Source of the DNA: Turbatrix aceti
Taxonomy: Eukaryota > Nematoda > Chromadorea > Rhabditida > Panagrolaimidae
Length of the DNA: 64,000 nucleotides
Assembly: GCA_963969345.1 (NCBI GenBank)
Contig: OZ017768.1
Coordinates: forward strand, 8,084,718-8,148,717
Reading direction: 5' to 3'
The first letter of the stretch is position 1. Each line of letters opens with the position of its first letter. Shown in pieces: positions 63,756 to 64,000 of this stretch. Both the position numbers and the translations under genes were made by a program. The notes below the pieces were generated by a model that was not told the origin of the DNA, made no database searches, and saw nothing but the letters and a program-made list of their open reading frames with translations.

Positions 63756-64000
63756 CTTTGATTCATAATTGAAAAACTGTTTAAATAATGTGATAAATAA
63801 AATGCAAGTTCAAATTTCGTGAATGTATACAAAATTTACCGTAAACATCCAGTATCACCAGTATCTTCGAATCAGGGTTGGGGTTTGCATTATTTCGTGT
63901 TTGTCAGCAAATTTAATATTTTTCTGTTTGTTTGCAAAAAAGTCAGAACAGATAAAACACACAAGTTGCGGTAATTTTGGTCAGAACTGTCAAAATCATC
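63756..64000. repeat. Peptide-gene 3' flank shared with 23.2-23.46 kb
   Basis: Reverse-complement match to 23,215-23,458, including AATTTTACCGTAAACATCCAG and GGGTTGGGGTTTGCATTATT. No gene. Confidence 0.65.

Overview
The window looks like repeat-rich eukaryotic DNA, most likely from a nematode. Introns are short (about 45-60 nt in the clearest genes) and end in TTTCAG or TTTTAG. The TPR genes match a TPR2A-like STI1/Hop N-terminus of the nematode kind, which lacks TPR1. The species cannot be named from the sequence. No rRNA, intact tRNA, CRISPR array or bacterial-type operon was seen.

Two gene systems dominate. (1) A family of tiny intronless secreted-peptide genes: a near-constant signal peptide starting MNFL (or MQFL), very different mature peptides of about 14-32 residues, a shared upstream block with the core CATAAATACGAGCTCAGT, and a shared 3' end. 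Five times they occur as head-to-head pairs around a palindromic intergenic region of about 430 bp, with different partner combinations. One member carries about 25 copies of a 14-residue Gly/Pro repeat under the same promoter and signal peptide. (2) Three intact eight- or seven-exon genes (17.3-19.4, 26.8-28.9 and 35.8-37.6 kb, minus strand) join an STI1-like Hsp90-binding TPR module to a C-terminal region I do not recognise, with an F-box-like stretch. A TPR-less relative (29.1-30.6 kb) and several fragments lie nearby. Other genes are a mucin-like membrane protein (24.7-26.3 kb), an unrecognised acidic protein (31.6-32.5 kb) and a Cys-rich secreted, perhaps PAN-like protein (34.2-35.4 kb).

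Layout: 0-8.4 kb, head-to-tail Helentron-like repeat units around one peptide gene; 8.4-16.9 kb, an HSP70 pseudogene, peptide gene pairs and nested fold-back elements; 17-38 kb, the gene-rich part; 38.2-41.7 kb, a large nested palindrome; 41.7-53.4 kb, a tandem array of a 2,569-bp unit carrying peptide genes and an HSP70 scrap; 53.4-64 kb, a nested palindrome, rearranged HSP70 pieces, more peptide gene pairs, and an inverted copy of the 2-10 kb segment.

Many transposable elements can be dated relative to one another because empty sites survive in duplicated copies or in the opposite palindrome arm. These support target duplications of 8 bp (several hAT-like families), 3 bp TNA, TTAA, 9 (or 6) bp, and 11 bp (a SINE-like element). 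The picture is a peptide-gene cluster diversified by duplication, inversion and recombination in a transposon-rich background. Peptide functions are inferred from sequence only. Exons were assigned by eye and checked for reading-frame continuity.
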